Positions 54,166 to 64,000 of a DNA stretch of 64,000 nt are shown piece by piece. A program made the translations under genes and the position numbers. Under the pieces are notes generated by a model that worked only from the letters and a program-made list of their open reading frames with translations, searched no databases and had not been told where the DNA came from. Position 1 is the stretch's first letter, and each line of letters starts with the position of its first letter. The DNA is from Topomyia yanbarensis (taxonomy: Eukaryota > Arthropoda > Insecta > Diptera > Culicidae). The DNA lies in the NCBI RefSeq assembly GCF_030247195.1, contig NC_080672.1, positions 367,590,271 to 367,654,270 on the forward strand, in the 5' to 3' direction.

Positions 54166-55189
54166 TCCCGCAAACCTAAGTGTACGCACACCGTGTACGT
54201 ACATGGAGTTCGGTTGTGCGGGCGAACATGTCCACGTGTTTAGGTACGAAATAGTGTGTTTGAGTTCGTACACAAAATGTGAAGGTGAAGCGATGACAAA
54301 ATCGCAACATAGGTTCGGTTATGTTTGGCTTACATCATAGCGTCTGTGTGCAGCTAGAACGTACTATACCGATAGAAGATGACACACACAAGCGTATCGT
54401 CCAGCAATCAGCTGACCGATTTTTTTACCACGTGTTTCATTTGTTTTGAAAAACAAAAAGGTGCAAATTTCCCCAAGGAATCAAAGTTCCGTAAAGAGAA
54501 TAAATTCATCTACCTACATACAGTGATACAATTTCTAAGCAATCTGAGATAACACATTAAAATTAAAAACGATTTTGTCTTACATGCCAATGCAATGTTT
54601 TGCTTTTGACGATGAAATAAAACGAAGAAGCAGAAACGACAGCAGCCATTTTAGCTGCCAGCTTGTGACTCTGTTCACGATGTTCTTAATATGAGCACAG
54701 AACCAGAGCGAACATTGTTTACGATGTTCATTTGGGAAGACTGATCACCACTATGAAAACCTCTTTACAACATTCCCATTAATCATACAAATATAGTTTG
54801 CATTTTGAAATCTTTATGTTGAATATATTCAACGTTGAAAGTTGAAAATTTGAGGAAAACGAGAAAAAAACGATTTGGTGTAAAGCAGAGTAATTTAGTT
54901 AAAAAATGTTCAAGCTTTTAAAATTTTTGGGGAAAGCAAAAATAAATATTTTAAAGTTACTCTAGCTTGTAGTACTCCTCGGTAGCTGTGAAATAATGTT
55001 GTGAACGATGCGGAAATTAGTTATTAGCAATAGAATCTTGAAAAAAAATTGTAAAATGTTTGTTATTTTTGAGGATTAAATAAAAAATCCGTAGCTCTCG
55101 TGAACTGGCAATAGATTTTTCGGCTCTCTCATTACAAAAACAATCTACAATAGCATTTTTAGGCAAAACAAAAATTTGGACAACAGAGT
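54166..55189. other. No gene seen
   Basis: AT-rich sequence between two repeat blocks. No supported feature. Confidence 0.4.
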
Positions 55190-56800
55190 GTTAATCATCG
55201 GGGTGTTCGCGGCAGAAGGGTTCAAACGTTTGTATGTTAACACGCGAATGGTCACATGGTTATACAATCGAACTTATAATTAGATCGCGGGGACCGTGAT
55301 TCTGATGATTAACTGTTAGTGTGCGGTTCAGAAGGTGTTAGAAGAGAGTGAGTCCCCTCGTATCACTAGACTTCCCCCTTCATGTGGCCAGCGTGTTCGC
55401 GTTTGTGACCTGGGTTGCATTATCGCGCGGAGCTCGAGCGATTATATGATAACGGGTTTGATCGCGATGGTGTGTGAGTCTCGTGTGCGTAACTAGGCGT
55501 GTATCAATTCGTGTATATAGCCGTATAATCCCTTGCATATTCATGTGTGCTTTAGAATGTTGCACGAACCGCGATTTTCAGTATACAGTTCAGATCTGAA
55601 AGGGAGAGTCATGGCGCCTTGACACTAATGTATATGAGTTTGTTTCGTTTAGACGAATATTGAAGGCAGAAGCCTGAGTTGCTTCCGCACGTGACTGATT
55701 CAGGTTCACGTGGGAACGGATGTTAGTATAATCGCAGTTGATTCCGTGTTTATATATTAATATATGCTAACATATTGACTTGACCACTGGAGCGTTTTTA
55801 TGTGTGTGAAATTGCAGATGTGGATGTGCGCGGATGACCCCGATTGCGTGGCCAGATTTATAATATCGTGAAGGTACAAGCGTTTCTATGTTTACGTAAT
55901 TCTTTGCGTTGCCGTTTTCATGTAGTGTATGTTAGATTGCGTGGGCTTTTGAATGTTCAGCGCGGGTCGTTATACTAATGTTTAATTTTGATGGTTCAGA
56001 TGAAAGAAATGAGCTCCACCACCTCTCTGGAGTCTCCAACTATGACGCCCTGAGACTTCTTGACTGGTGTATGAAAGTTTCTTATTTTAGAGTGAGAGTT
56101 CCCGGACGAGTATGATTATGATCGCGCAAGGCCGGGCGTTGGTATGTTGGCACATGAGATCGCGTTTATTCGTAAGTGCTACCACCTCGACTCAATCACA
56201 GAGACGTGTTTAAGATTGCGAAATCGTGGGCGTAGATATGCGTGAATGATCGCGTTTGCGGCTGGGTTTGTATTATCGCGAAAGACTCGAGCGTTTGTAT
56301 GTCACATATGCCAACGCATTTGTAATTTCGCGTATGCTAAGGCGTGTCTATAATCGTTTACACATCACCGTGCGCTTCTGAGTGTCGTCGTGAAAGACAC
56401 AGCAGAAGACATTCATTCAGTAAAAATTAGATGGATGACTCTAATACTACAATATGCTAGGTGAGAAAAGTAACATGAGAAAACTAACATTAGTATTCCG
56501 AACACCATACAAATATTAGAATGGCAGAACTTTGGTTTGGGTAGGTGATAGCAAGAAAAGGTATACAACACTAGCACTAGCAACTTTCTGTTAGACGTCA
56601 ATATGAAAAGCACAATTGTGTTCAATATAATTTGAATGGTTAGTTTCCTAATTGACAATTTAAATGGAGGTTTACGAATAATCTATTATTAAATGTTGAT
56701 AATTGATGCACTAAATTTATTCAAACTGATACATACACGTAATATTGCTTGAAGATGTTTGCAACACCGTCAATCCAATTAGCATAGGGAAGGTTTCACC
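55190..56800 (+). repeat. GATCGCG-rich long repeat, block 3
   Basis: Collinear with block 1: CG-rich motifs of the TCGCGTGTGCT and GATCGCG types to about 56400. It then has the same unique-looking tail as 40450-41060 (CTAATACTACAATATGCTAG, ACTTTGGTTTGGGTAGG, TAATATTGCTTGAAGATGTT, ACCGTCAATCCAAT). This shows that a defined long element of more than 1.5 kb, not only a simple satellite, has been duplicated. Confidence 0.7.
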
Positions 56801-59480
56801 GTATATCATGTATGAAATGAAATAATCTAAGATTTTTTGGAATTACTAAATATGCAAAGTTGCTTGATTAAACAAAATCTTTGCATTAACAAAATCTAAT
56901 TGAGTTTAACAAGGGTACTGCTATCCACCGGTTCAGTTGACCTGAAATTCTTCAGGTGAAGCTCGCAAGAACTATTATTTAATTGACATGAACGTTTATA
57001 ATTTTATAAACATTTGCATACTTGAGATAAATGGATACTTGCCAACTAATTTTTATAAAACGATAATTATAGAGCCAAATTTGTAACAGAAATATAATGT
57101 AAGTTTGCTCATCAGTATCCGACACGAACTTAGCACCAGATACTCTAAGTTCAAAATGTGCAGCACAACTTGTGTTACCGAAGCAAACAACCGATTCTGA
57201 GTAATGTCCCGAAAGTACAGAAGCTGTAATTTGCTGACGAAGCATAGCGAAATTGAAACATGGTTCGGCTAATGAATCGATGCAATACAGTATTAAGGAA
57301 TAGCCCCGTCGTCACAAACCGTAAAAAATAATAAAAATGAAAAGACACAATTATGTCATGTCAGGGTAACGACATCTGTGCCATACAACTTATAAAAAGA
57401 TGCTAACTGAATAACTCTGAATTGTAGAGGGGATTTTTTGTAGGAGACAAGTACTTAGATATATTGTGGCAAGGGTTTTTATATAACCAATAATATGGGT
57501 CGTTACGCGCGAAGTGATCAAAAAAAGATGCAAACTTTAAATCGATTTTCATGGATTTGAGCTAATTTTGAAGGAATTGTTTATCTGAGGTCAATATATA
57601 AAAATCTAAATTTTGTGTCAATTGATAAAAATGTCAAAACTTTTGATTTTCTTTTAATTATATCTCCGGTTCTATTTACTCTAGATTCAAATTGCAAAGT
57701 ATTTTTGGTAGAAAATTGTTCAAGGAATCTTGAAAAAATACGTGTTTTAAAGGCAGTGCTGCTTCTGCGACATTTCCAGTTAAAAACAAAAGGTGCATTT
57801 TTTTCGTAGCACAGACATAATTTAAAAATTAAAATGCCATCGTGTACCTGTGTATTTTTACATAAAAATGATAAATGATTCCGAGATAAAATGTTTTGTA
57901 TGAAAAATATCGCATTTTCACATACAAAATTTCATTTTTTAAATATTGAGAAAATCTTCAAATGGTCATAAAACGGACTCTGGTCTGCTAGAGGCAAACC
58001 AAAAACGCGGTTTTTCACTATTTCTAGCCTACTCCACAATATAATTTGAGTGAACTCAGTACACTCAAGTTGTTTTGCGAGAAAAGTGGTCTTTCAATTT
58101 TTGACTTGAAAATTTGGATAGTTCGCAGCACTGCTGCTAAAAACTAGTATTTTTCTAGATACTTTGAACGATTTCCTTCAAAAAAACATGTCGCTGAATA
58201 AATAGAATAAATATAACCAACAGAAAATCAAAGTTTTTGGCAATTGGTCTAAACTGGGAGTGGGTTGTTTAATCGACTCAAAAATTTGGATATATTGGCC
58301 TTAGATCGTCCAAAATGGGTTCAAATTAGTGTAAATCAATTACACGTGCCTTGATCATTTATACTTATTAATGAAAAAGACCTTATAATATAATATAACA
58401 GTTTAAATAATTTCCAAAAGTTACCAAAACGACCATAGTGCCATCTGCCAAAACTATTACAAAGAAGCAAGAAGTGACGCATGTTGTACGTCATCACACA
58501 ACATCCGTCATACTGGAGCAATTTGTAAGAAAAAAGTTTCCCCACGCCGAGTAACCGAAAAATAATTTCCCAATATTTCCGGCCACTTAAAGCTAAAAAT
58601 AATTCCCACCAAATGATAGTCAACAACACATTTCACGCCGAAGAACATTTTCGTTCAATTAAGGTATTAATAAAGCAGTCATTAAATAGAGTAATTTGGA
58701 ACGACACCCAACGGCACTGCACGCGAGGGGAAGTAATTTACCCCATTAGGTACGACGTTCTGTTGGGGCAGGTCGCGGCGGCATTTCAGGTAAATTGTTT
58801 GATTTTTTTTGCCTTTTCGCCCAGTGGTGCTGTTATTGGGTCATTAAAATATAACAGGCAGAACCTCTACTCGCCTTTAAAGAAACAAACGAGTGAACAA
58901 ACTATGCGGTCAGTTTGATATGGCAGAAAAAAGTGGCAATTAGAATGCAATCTAATGGAGCCGGACGCGGTGGGCGTTTGCGTGGATGTGTCACCACCCG
59001 TTCGTCGGAAGCAAGACTAAACAGGTCAGTCTGAGAGGAATCAGTCATCAATCATCCCGCCATATTGCATGGTGAATCGATATCGGCAACCCGAGAAGGG
59101 AGCTAACTATAATCGAAAAAACACGTTTGTCCATCTCGCTGGAGGCTCATTTGCGAACGACTTGTACGGTTTGAAGGGTGTAACGAGATAAACACATCTG
59201 CTAACGACGTGTGTTTGAGTTGGTTTCCAGCTAACCTTGTGCTATATGCGTTATAACGATAATATCAACAATGCACTGGGTATTCATAAAAAATCGAGGA
59301 ACCTACGCAGTTAAGTGATTTCTGTTGTACGTGTCAAGAGAGCTAATCGTTGCAATTGATGATTGCATCGAATTTATTGGAAGTAGAAATGTGCGCCAAC
59401 TTATTTGACTGCTCGCTAGCCACTGGACACAAAAAACTATGTTATATTTTACGAAACAGCTCAAGGAAAAAAATCCATGA
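56801..59480. other. No gene firmly supported
   Basis: AT-rich with no recognisable mobile element. A plus-strand frame around 58613-58790 (RHCTRGEVIYPIRYDVLLGQ and onward) ends at CATTTCAG/GTAAATTG and has a balanced GC content unlike its neighbours, so a small exon is possible but unproven. Confidence 0.35.
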
Positions 59481-60330
59481 AATATAATTCAAATTTTATG
59501 AAAAAGTTTACATAAAAATGTGAAGACCTTATGAACCTCTTCTGAATTTCCTGAAGTCATTCAAAAGAACGCAAAAACCGATTCACGAAACTTTGAATAA
59601 TAGTCTGAGTTCTGTGAAATTGTTCACGTAACAATATTGAAATCATGAACATTACATGAACTGATTCATAAAAGTGGAAACGCATTTTATGAACCATTTC
59701 ACGATCATGTAAATCATGTAAATTTACGTCTCCCGACCCTGACATATACGAGCATCAAACAAGACATATTTTTACACGTGATTGTAATTTTACATAACAT
59801 TGGATTTCGCAAATCGCATAATTTTACTGCACATGTGACGTTTATTTTAAATGTTGATAGATGTAATTTTATGGCAAAGCGCATGTAAAGTACATCTTTC
59901 ATGTAAAATTAAGCGGAACACGGTTAAATTTCGCCATTTCGTGGATTAGGGTCTGTTAAATTGTGTCACGTTTGGAATTAGGTCAACGAGAGAAATTCAT
60001 ATTTTTTGGTGTGCAGTTAACGAGGCATGAACGAATTCATGAATAATATTCCGACTTTCGTGAAACAGTTCATGAAAAAAACATAAAGACAGTTATTTAA
60101 GTGTCTTTATGTTTTCTCATGAACTATTTCATTATTTTGTAATCTAATTCAAAATCACGAAAACCAAATCACGATCATGATGCAATAAACCATGAATAGT
60201 TGAACTGTGAATAACGTTCCTAGATTTATGGATAAAATCATGAGTCAACATTTGGTTTATAAGTAATTTTCATAAAGTTGTGAACTAGTTCACGGGAGAA
60301 AAGATGATTTGGTAATGCCATAGCGGAAGC
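59480..60330. repeat. TTCATGAA-rich repeat region with hairpin
   Basis: Many short palindromic variants of TTCATGAA, TTCACGAA and ATGTAAATTTACAT. A strong hairpin lies at 60068-60125 (AGTTCATGAAAAAAACATAA and its complement TTATGTTTTCTCATGAACT). It looks like nested MITEs of one family, with ends I could not place. Confidence 0.5.
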
Positions 60331-60639
60331 CGTGAATGAAGTTCACAAAAACCCAATAATTTCCACAAATAAAAGTGAGGTACAAGCGTTAAGCAAGGAA
60401 AATTGGACACAGCTATAAAACAAATGATTGTTGTTCTCTGTTCTGTTACGTAAAATTGAATTAGAACTTATGGCACTTTATTCAAGTGAAAAAAAATCCG
60501 TTCGGTGTCTTCAAAATAAATACAATAGAAGCAAAACGAGCAATCGGAGACTGAGTGATGTTATGTTATTTTTTTTCGAGGGTTGTCCTATTGGAGCTGT
60601 AGCGCTAGGTTCTCGGAAGGGCTCCCCGTCAGAATCACA

Positions 60640-62340
60640 TACTACAATTTGCGGACGAGACAGGCAATGTCGCCCACTAAAACACTGCTTCAGGCCAATT
60701 GTAGCGGGCCGTGATTCTGAATGTGATATTCATTGTACGGTTCAGCTATGTGCTGGTGTAGGGACTCGCGATCGCGTGTATCATCGCGAAGAGCACGAGC
60801 AATTGTACGTTAACGTGTTCGATCGCGTGTGCTAACGTATATGTAACTTCGCGTGCATAAATTCTATATAAATGCCGTTTGCTTTCGCATATTCGCGTGT
60901 ATTCTAGAATGATCGCGCGCAGACCGTGAATCTGATACTTAATTTTTCGTGTGCGGTTCAGATTCTAGAAAAAAAGTGGGTTCTTACATATCACTAGAGT
61001 TCTCAGTCATGTCGCCAAGGAACGTGTTACCTTGTGGATATGAGCTTTATTTTTCGATTGGTATAACTGAATGTATGGACCTAAGTTACTAGAATGAAGG
61101 ATAAAGATTTCCGGACGTGACCGATTCATGATCGCGCGCGTTTGCGGGTTCGCGTTTGTAACTTCGTACGTACTAAAACGTTCACGTTTTTACCGGAGTG
61201 TTGCGATCGCGAATGTAGGTGTGCGTAGATGATCGCGAAGAGCTGAAGTATCGTTTGTTGACGTATTTGTCGCGTGTGCTTGTGTGTGTGCGTGTGCCAC
61301 ACGGACCGTCATTCTGATATTTGGTTTTCGGTGTACGGATCACATTCTGACAGGGAGTGAGTTACTCCATATCACTAGATTTCCCGGTCATGTCGCCATG
61401 GATCGTGTTGTACAGTGTATATGAGAGCTTTCTTTTTAATTATTTCAATTGAAGGCATGGACCTAGACTTCTGGAATCGAGCATCGAGACTTCCGGACGT
61501 GAACGATTCATGATCGCGCGAGTGCGGGGGACGTTCACGCTTGAGACTGCGTTTGAGTGATTACAAGTGCTGAGACGTTCATATTATCACCGGGATGTTA
61601 TAATGTCTGGAAGAGCGCGGGTATAGGTTGCGTAGATGGTCGCGAAGGGCTCGAGCATTTTTATATTTGCTTGTCGCGCGTATGTGACTTAGTTTGTATA
61701 CATTCGATTTTTATGTAGTTTAGTGGACATGAGCATTACTTTTGATTGGTCCACCTGAAGGCATTGGACTAGGGCCGAGAATAGGGGATTCCGGGCGAAA
61801 CCGAATCATGATCGCGCGAACACGGGCATTTGGAGGTTCACTCTCGAGACCGGGATTGTTAATTTATAAATGTTAAAGCATTCACTTAGTCACCGGGGTG
61901 TTATACTTTTTACGAGATCGTGGGTGTGGATGATCGCGAAGGACTCGAGCGTTTGTATGTGGACGTTTTTGTCGCGTGTGCTAGTATGTATGTAACTTCG
62001 CGTGGACACATTATTTTTATAAGCGTGTGGCCATTCGCATGTTCGCGTATTCTTCAATGATCGCGCGTGGACGTCTTGTCTAGTTTTTTTTTTCTATTTG
62101 GTCCAACTAAAGGCATAAATTTGGGCTGCTAGGATCAAGGGCGGAGACTTCCGGACGTGACCGATTCATGATTGCGCGAGCTTAGGTTCTTAGGTTCCAA
62201 CGTTCACCTAATCAATCGGGGTGTTTGAATATTGGCGAGATCGCGGGCGTTCGTATTTGTGACCAGGTTTGTGTTATCGCATAGGACACGTTTGTACGTT
62301 TGGAATGAGAGATTGTTAGTGTATATGAGAGAATAATTAA
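60640..62340 (+). repeat. GATCGCG-rich long repeat, block 4
   Basis: Four internal units are marked by CTTCCGGACGTGACCGATTC and ATGATCGCGC at about 61110, 61490, 61785 and 62155, giving spacings near 380, 295 and 370 bases. Each unit also has CATATCACTAGA, CATGTCGCCA and TTGTATGT...CGCG blocks. The head of the block (60675-60830) matches 39235-39315 plus 39692-39750, and shows the site before the MITE inserted. Noncoding despite long frames. Confidence 0.75.
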
Positions 62341-62477
62341 TTTGTGTTAGTGAGTGTTAGCATGGATCTAATCGAAAATATAGCAACAAAAGAAGGGTGC
62401 CTGCAGAGAATTGGGCCCTAAACACACATTCTATATTATTTGACCATGGCAGTGGATAATTAAGGTCGCCAAGTTAA

Positions 62478-62678
62478 GGTTGGACAGAGAATGCGCAAAA
62501 TTCGCAAACGAAAAAAGCAGTTTTTTTCCACACCGTATGTCAGATCTTCATAAAAATCAATCAGCGTATGTAGAATGTTGTTACAGTACTGCTGATTGAT
62601 TTTTATGAAGATCTGACATACGTTGTGGAAAAACACTGCTTTTTTCGTTTGCGAATTTTACCCTTTCTCTGTGCAACC
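62478..62678. mobile_element. Palindromic MITE at a TTAA site
   Basis: 201 bp flanked by TTAA on both sides (62474-62477 and 62679-62682). Ends GGTTGGACAGAGAATGCG and, reverse complemented, GGTTGCACAGAGAAAGGG continue through AAATTCGCAAACGAAAAAAG. The inner arms ACTGATTGATTTTTATGAAG-type sequence and CTTCATAAAAATCAATCAG are also complementary, so almost the whole element folds on itself. The TTAA duplication is typical of piggyBac-related and some other MITEs. Confidence 0.9.
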
Positions 62679-62682
62679 TTAA

Positions 62683-63683
62683 GTACTAAAATTGATCACA
62701 ATGTAGCTTAAATAAAAAGAAAATAATTGTAACCCAAGTGTCTGTGATATAATCACTGTAATACTGCATTGGTGGAAAAGCCCCCGGACCTCATCAAAGT
62801 ACAGTATCATGCCGAGGGAAAGACTGAGTGAACAGATGTTATCATAATCATATTAGGGATTTTTGAGTTCGTAAATGATAGGCGTGGGAAAAAGGTGGGG
62901 TGTCACCGCACTATCGCTCGGCGTCGGCGTATGATAAAAATTACTGGAGGTGTGGAGGGACAGCGCTCATGTCTTGTGCCAAGTCTGCCCTGAAGTAAAC
63001 GACCAGCTGGAAGAGGTCTGTTGAGCATAACTTTTGCTGGTTTTTTCACCGGCATTCTCGCTACATGTTCAGCTCATTGTAATCTGGCGTCTTTTATCAG
63101 CCTTACGATGTGAGTATTAGCCCAGCAACAATTTTGACTTTTTTCGGAACACTGTTTAATCAAATGGTAATAGGCTTCACATACCATTTGTCAATTATGA
63201 GCTTTTTCTGAAAGTTAATGCACTCACAAGATTTTTTAAGTTTGTATGTAAAAATATATGAAAAATAGGCAAACGAAACAATAAATTCGGTAAAAAATGC
63301 CAGTATTATCTTGTGCATTCCGTAATCTGCAGATATATAATTATGTGTTTCCTCTCTTTCTCGCACATGCTTAGGATAGGAAATTTCAAAAAAATCGGTT
63401 GGTCTTCAAAGTTAAATAACTCTCTCGGGGAACCTCTAATCAATATGCAACCTTCAACAAAGCTGTTCGTTACAAAATAAGCTATGTGACCATAAGTTGA
63501 GGTGCGCAGAGTTAATGTGGGATTTTTTATTCGATTTAAAAAAATTATTTCCGAACTTGCATATATATTACTATAGAAACTTGAAACCTCTTGTCGGAAA
63601 CAGCTCATATTTTGCATATGATTTGCGCATCCAATTACCATTTGAATTAGCAGTGACACGTGATTCACGATATATAAATTCAT
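62683..63683. other. No gene seen
   Basis: AT-rich DNA. Short frames on both strands, without recognisable family motifs. Confidence 0.4.
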
Positions 63684-64000
63684 CGCCAACCTCATACCCT
63701 ACATAAACGATTCCCATATCAGAACCCACACCGTTCGGATTGCCACGCTTTCTATCAGCTACCATATATTTTATCTCGCCAGAGTTTACATTTAGCCTTT
63801 TTAAATGACACTTATACCTCTTGCACTACTCTGCGATCAATGTCTTCGTCGTTGCCGGCGAAGCCAAAAAGCATGAGGGATCTCGGGATAATGGTTCCGA
63901 TCTTTTGCACATTCGATCTTCGTATCGCACCTTATAGCGCTATGTTGAACGAGTCGGATGTATCTCCGGCTATTTTGAAGTTTGATTATGACCAACCCAG
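63684..64000 (+). pseudogene. Open frame at window edge, possible LINE RT scrap
   Basis: After a TAA at about 63679 one plus-strand frame stays open for about 105 codons to the end of the window, so it is cut by the edge. Its last third reads SMRDLGIMVPIFCTFDLRIA. This resembles the DLGV-LD--L-F--H segment of jockey-type reverse transcriptases, but the upstream part shows no RT motif. It may be a frameshifted LINE remnant that continues beyond the window, or chance. Evidence is weak. Confidence 0.3.

Noticed and set aside
60428..60835. 135-codon plus-strand frame
   Set aside because: It spans unrelated DNA and the start of the GATCGCG repeat. The same repeat elsewhere does not keep the frame open.
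63306..63765. Minus-strand frames of 129 and 64 codons
   Set aside because: No domain or motif I can name. They overlap each other and the plus-strand open frame.

Overview
This is eukaryotic, insect-type DNA, most likely from a culicine (Aedes-like) mosquito. That assignment is inference: it rests on GT-AG introns, a MARCH8-type gene whose closest remembered relative is fly CG4080, several non-LTR retrotransposon clades, a tRNA-headed SINE, many MITEs and long CA-rich repeats. No intact bacterial-type operon, rRNA, tRNA gene or CRISPR array is present.

Only one host gene is convincingly functional. It is a membrane-associated RING-CH (MARCH1/8-like) E3 ubiquitin ligase on the minus strand. 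Three coding exons join in frame: 25930-25699 (RING-CH finger), 13513-13248 (two membrane helices) and 13182-11568 (long low-complexity tail). The first two are separated by a 12.2 kb intron packed with mobile elements. The 5' exon or exons were not found.

Layout. 1-4.2 kb: no gene, a few MITEs and hairpins. 4.2-7.1 kb: a broken THAP/P-element transposase gene. 7.4-11.1 kb: three degraded non-LTR fragments. 11.5-25.9 kb: the MARCH gene. Its big intron holds an I-clade LINE (about 16.6-23.6 kb) whose endonuclease is interrupted by (AT)106, and an ORF1-only retroposon with a 12 bp target duplication nested in the LINE 3' UTR. 27.4-37.9 kb: an RT scrap and a relic histone cluster (two H2A, one H4, one H2B and two H3 pieces, all broken). 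Two canonical histone 3' stem-loops and two TATA/initiator pairs survive there. A head-to-tail array of a long noncoding repeat and a SINE split the cluster. 38-42 kb: more of the same repeats and a TA-flanked MITE. 42.3-43.3 kb: a dead mariner transposase. 46.6-49.2 kb: a jockey-clade LINE open in one frame except for two stops. 49.3-53.4 kb: MITEs and a large fold-back. 53.5-62.3 kb: blocks of a GATCGCG-rich repeat. 62.5 kb: a TTAA-flanked palindromic MITE. The last 320 bases are an open frame that runs off the window.

The elements form a layered record: insertions into insertions, with target duplications that allow relative ordering. The most distinctive points are the decayed histone cluster, the half-LINE, the microsatellite grown inside a LINE codon run, and a MITE whose unoccupied site is still present in a paralogous repeat 21 kb away.
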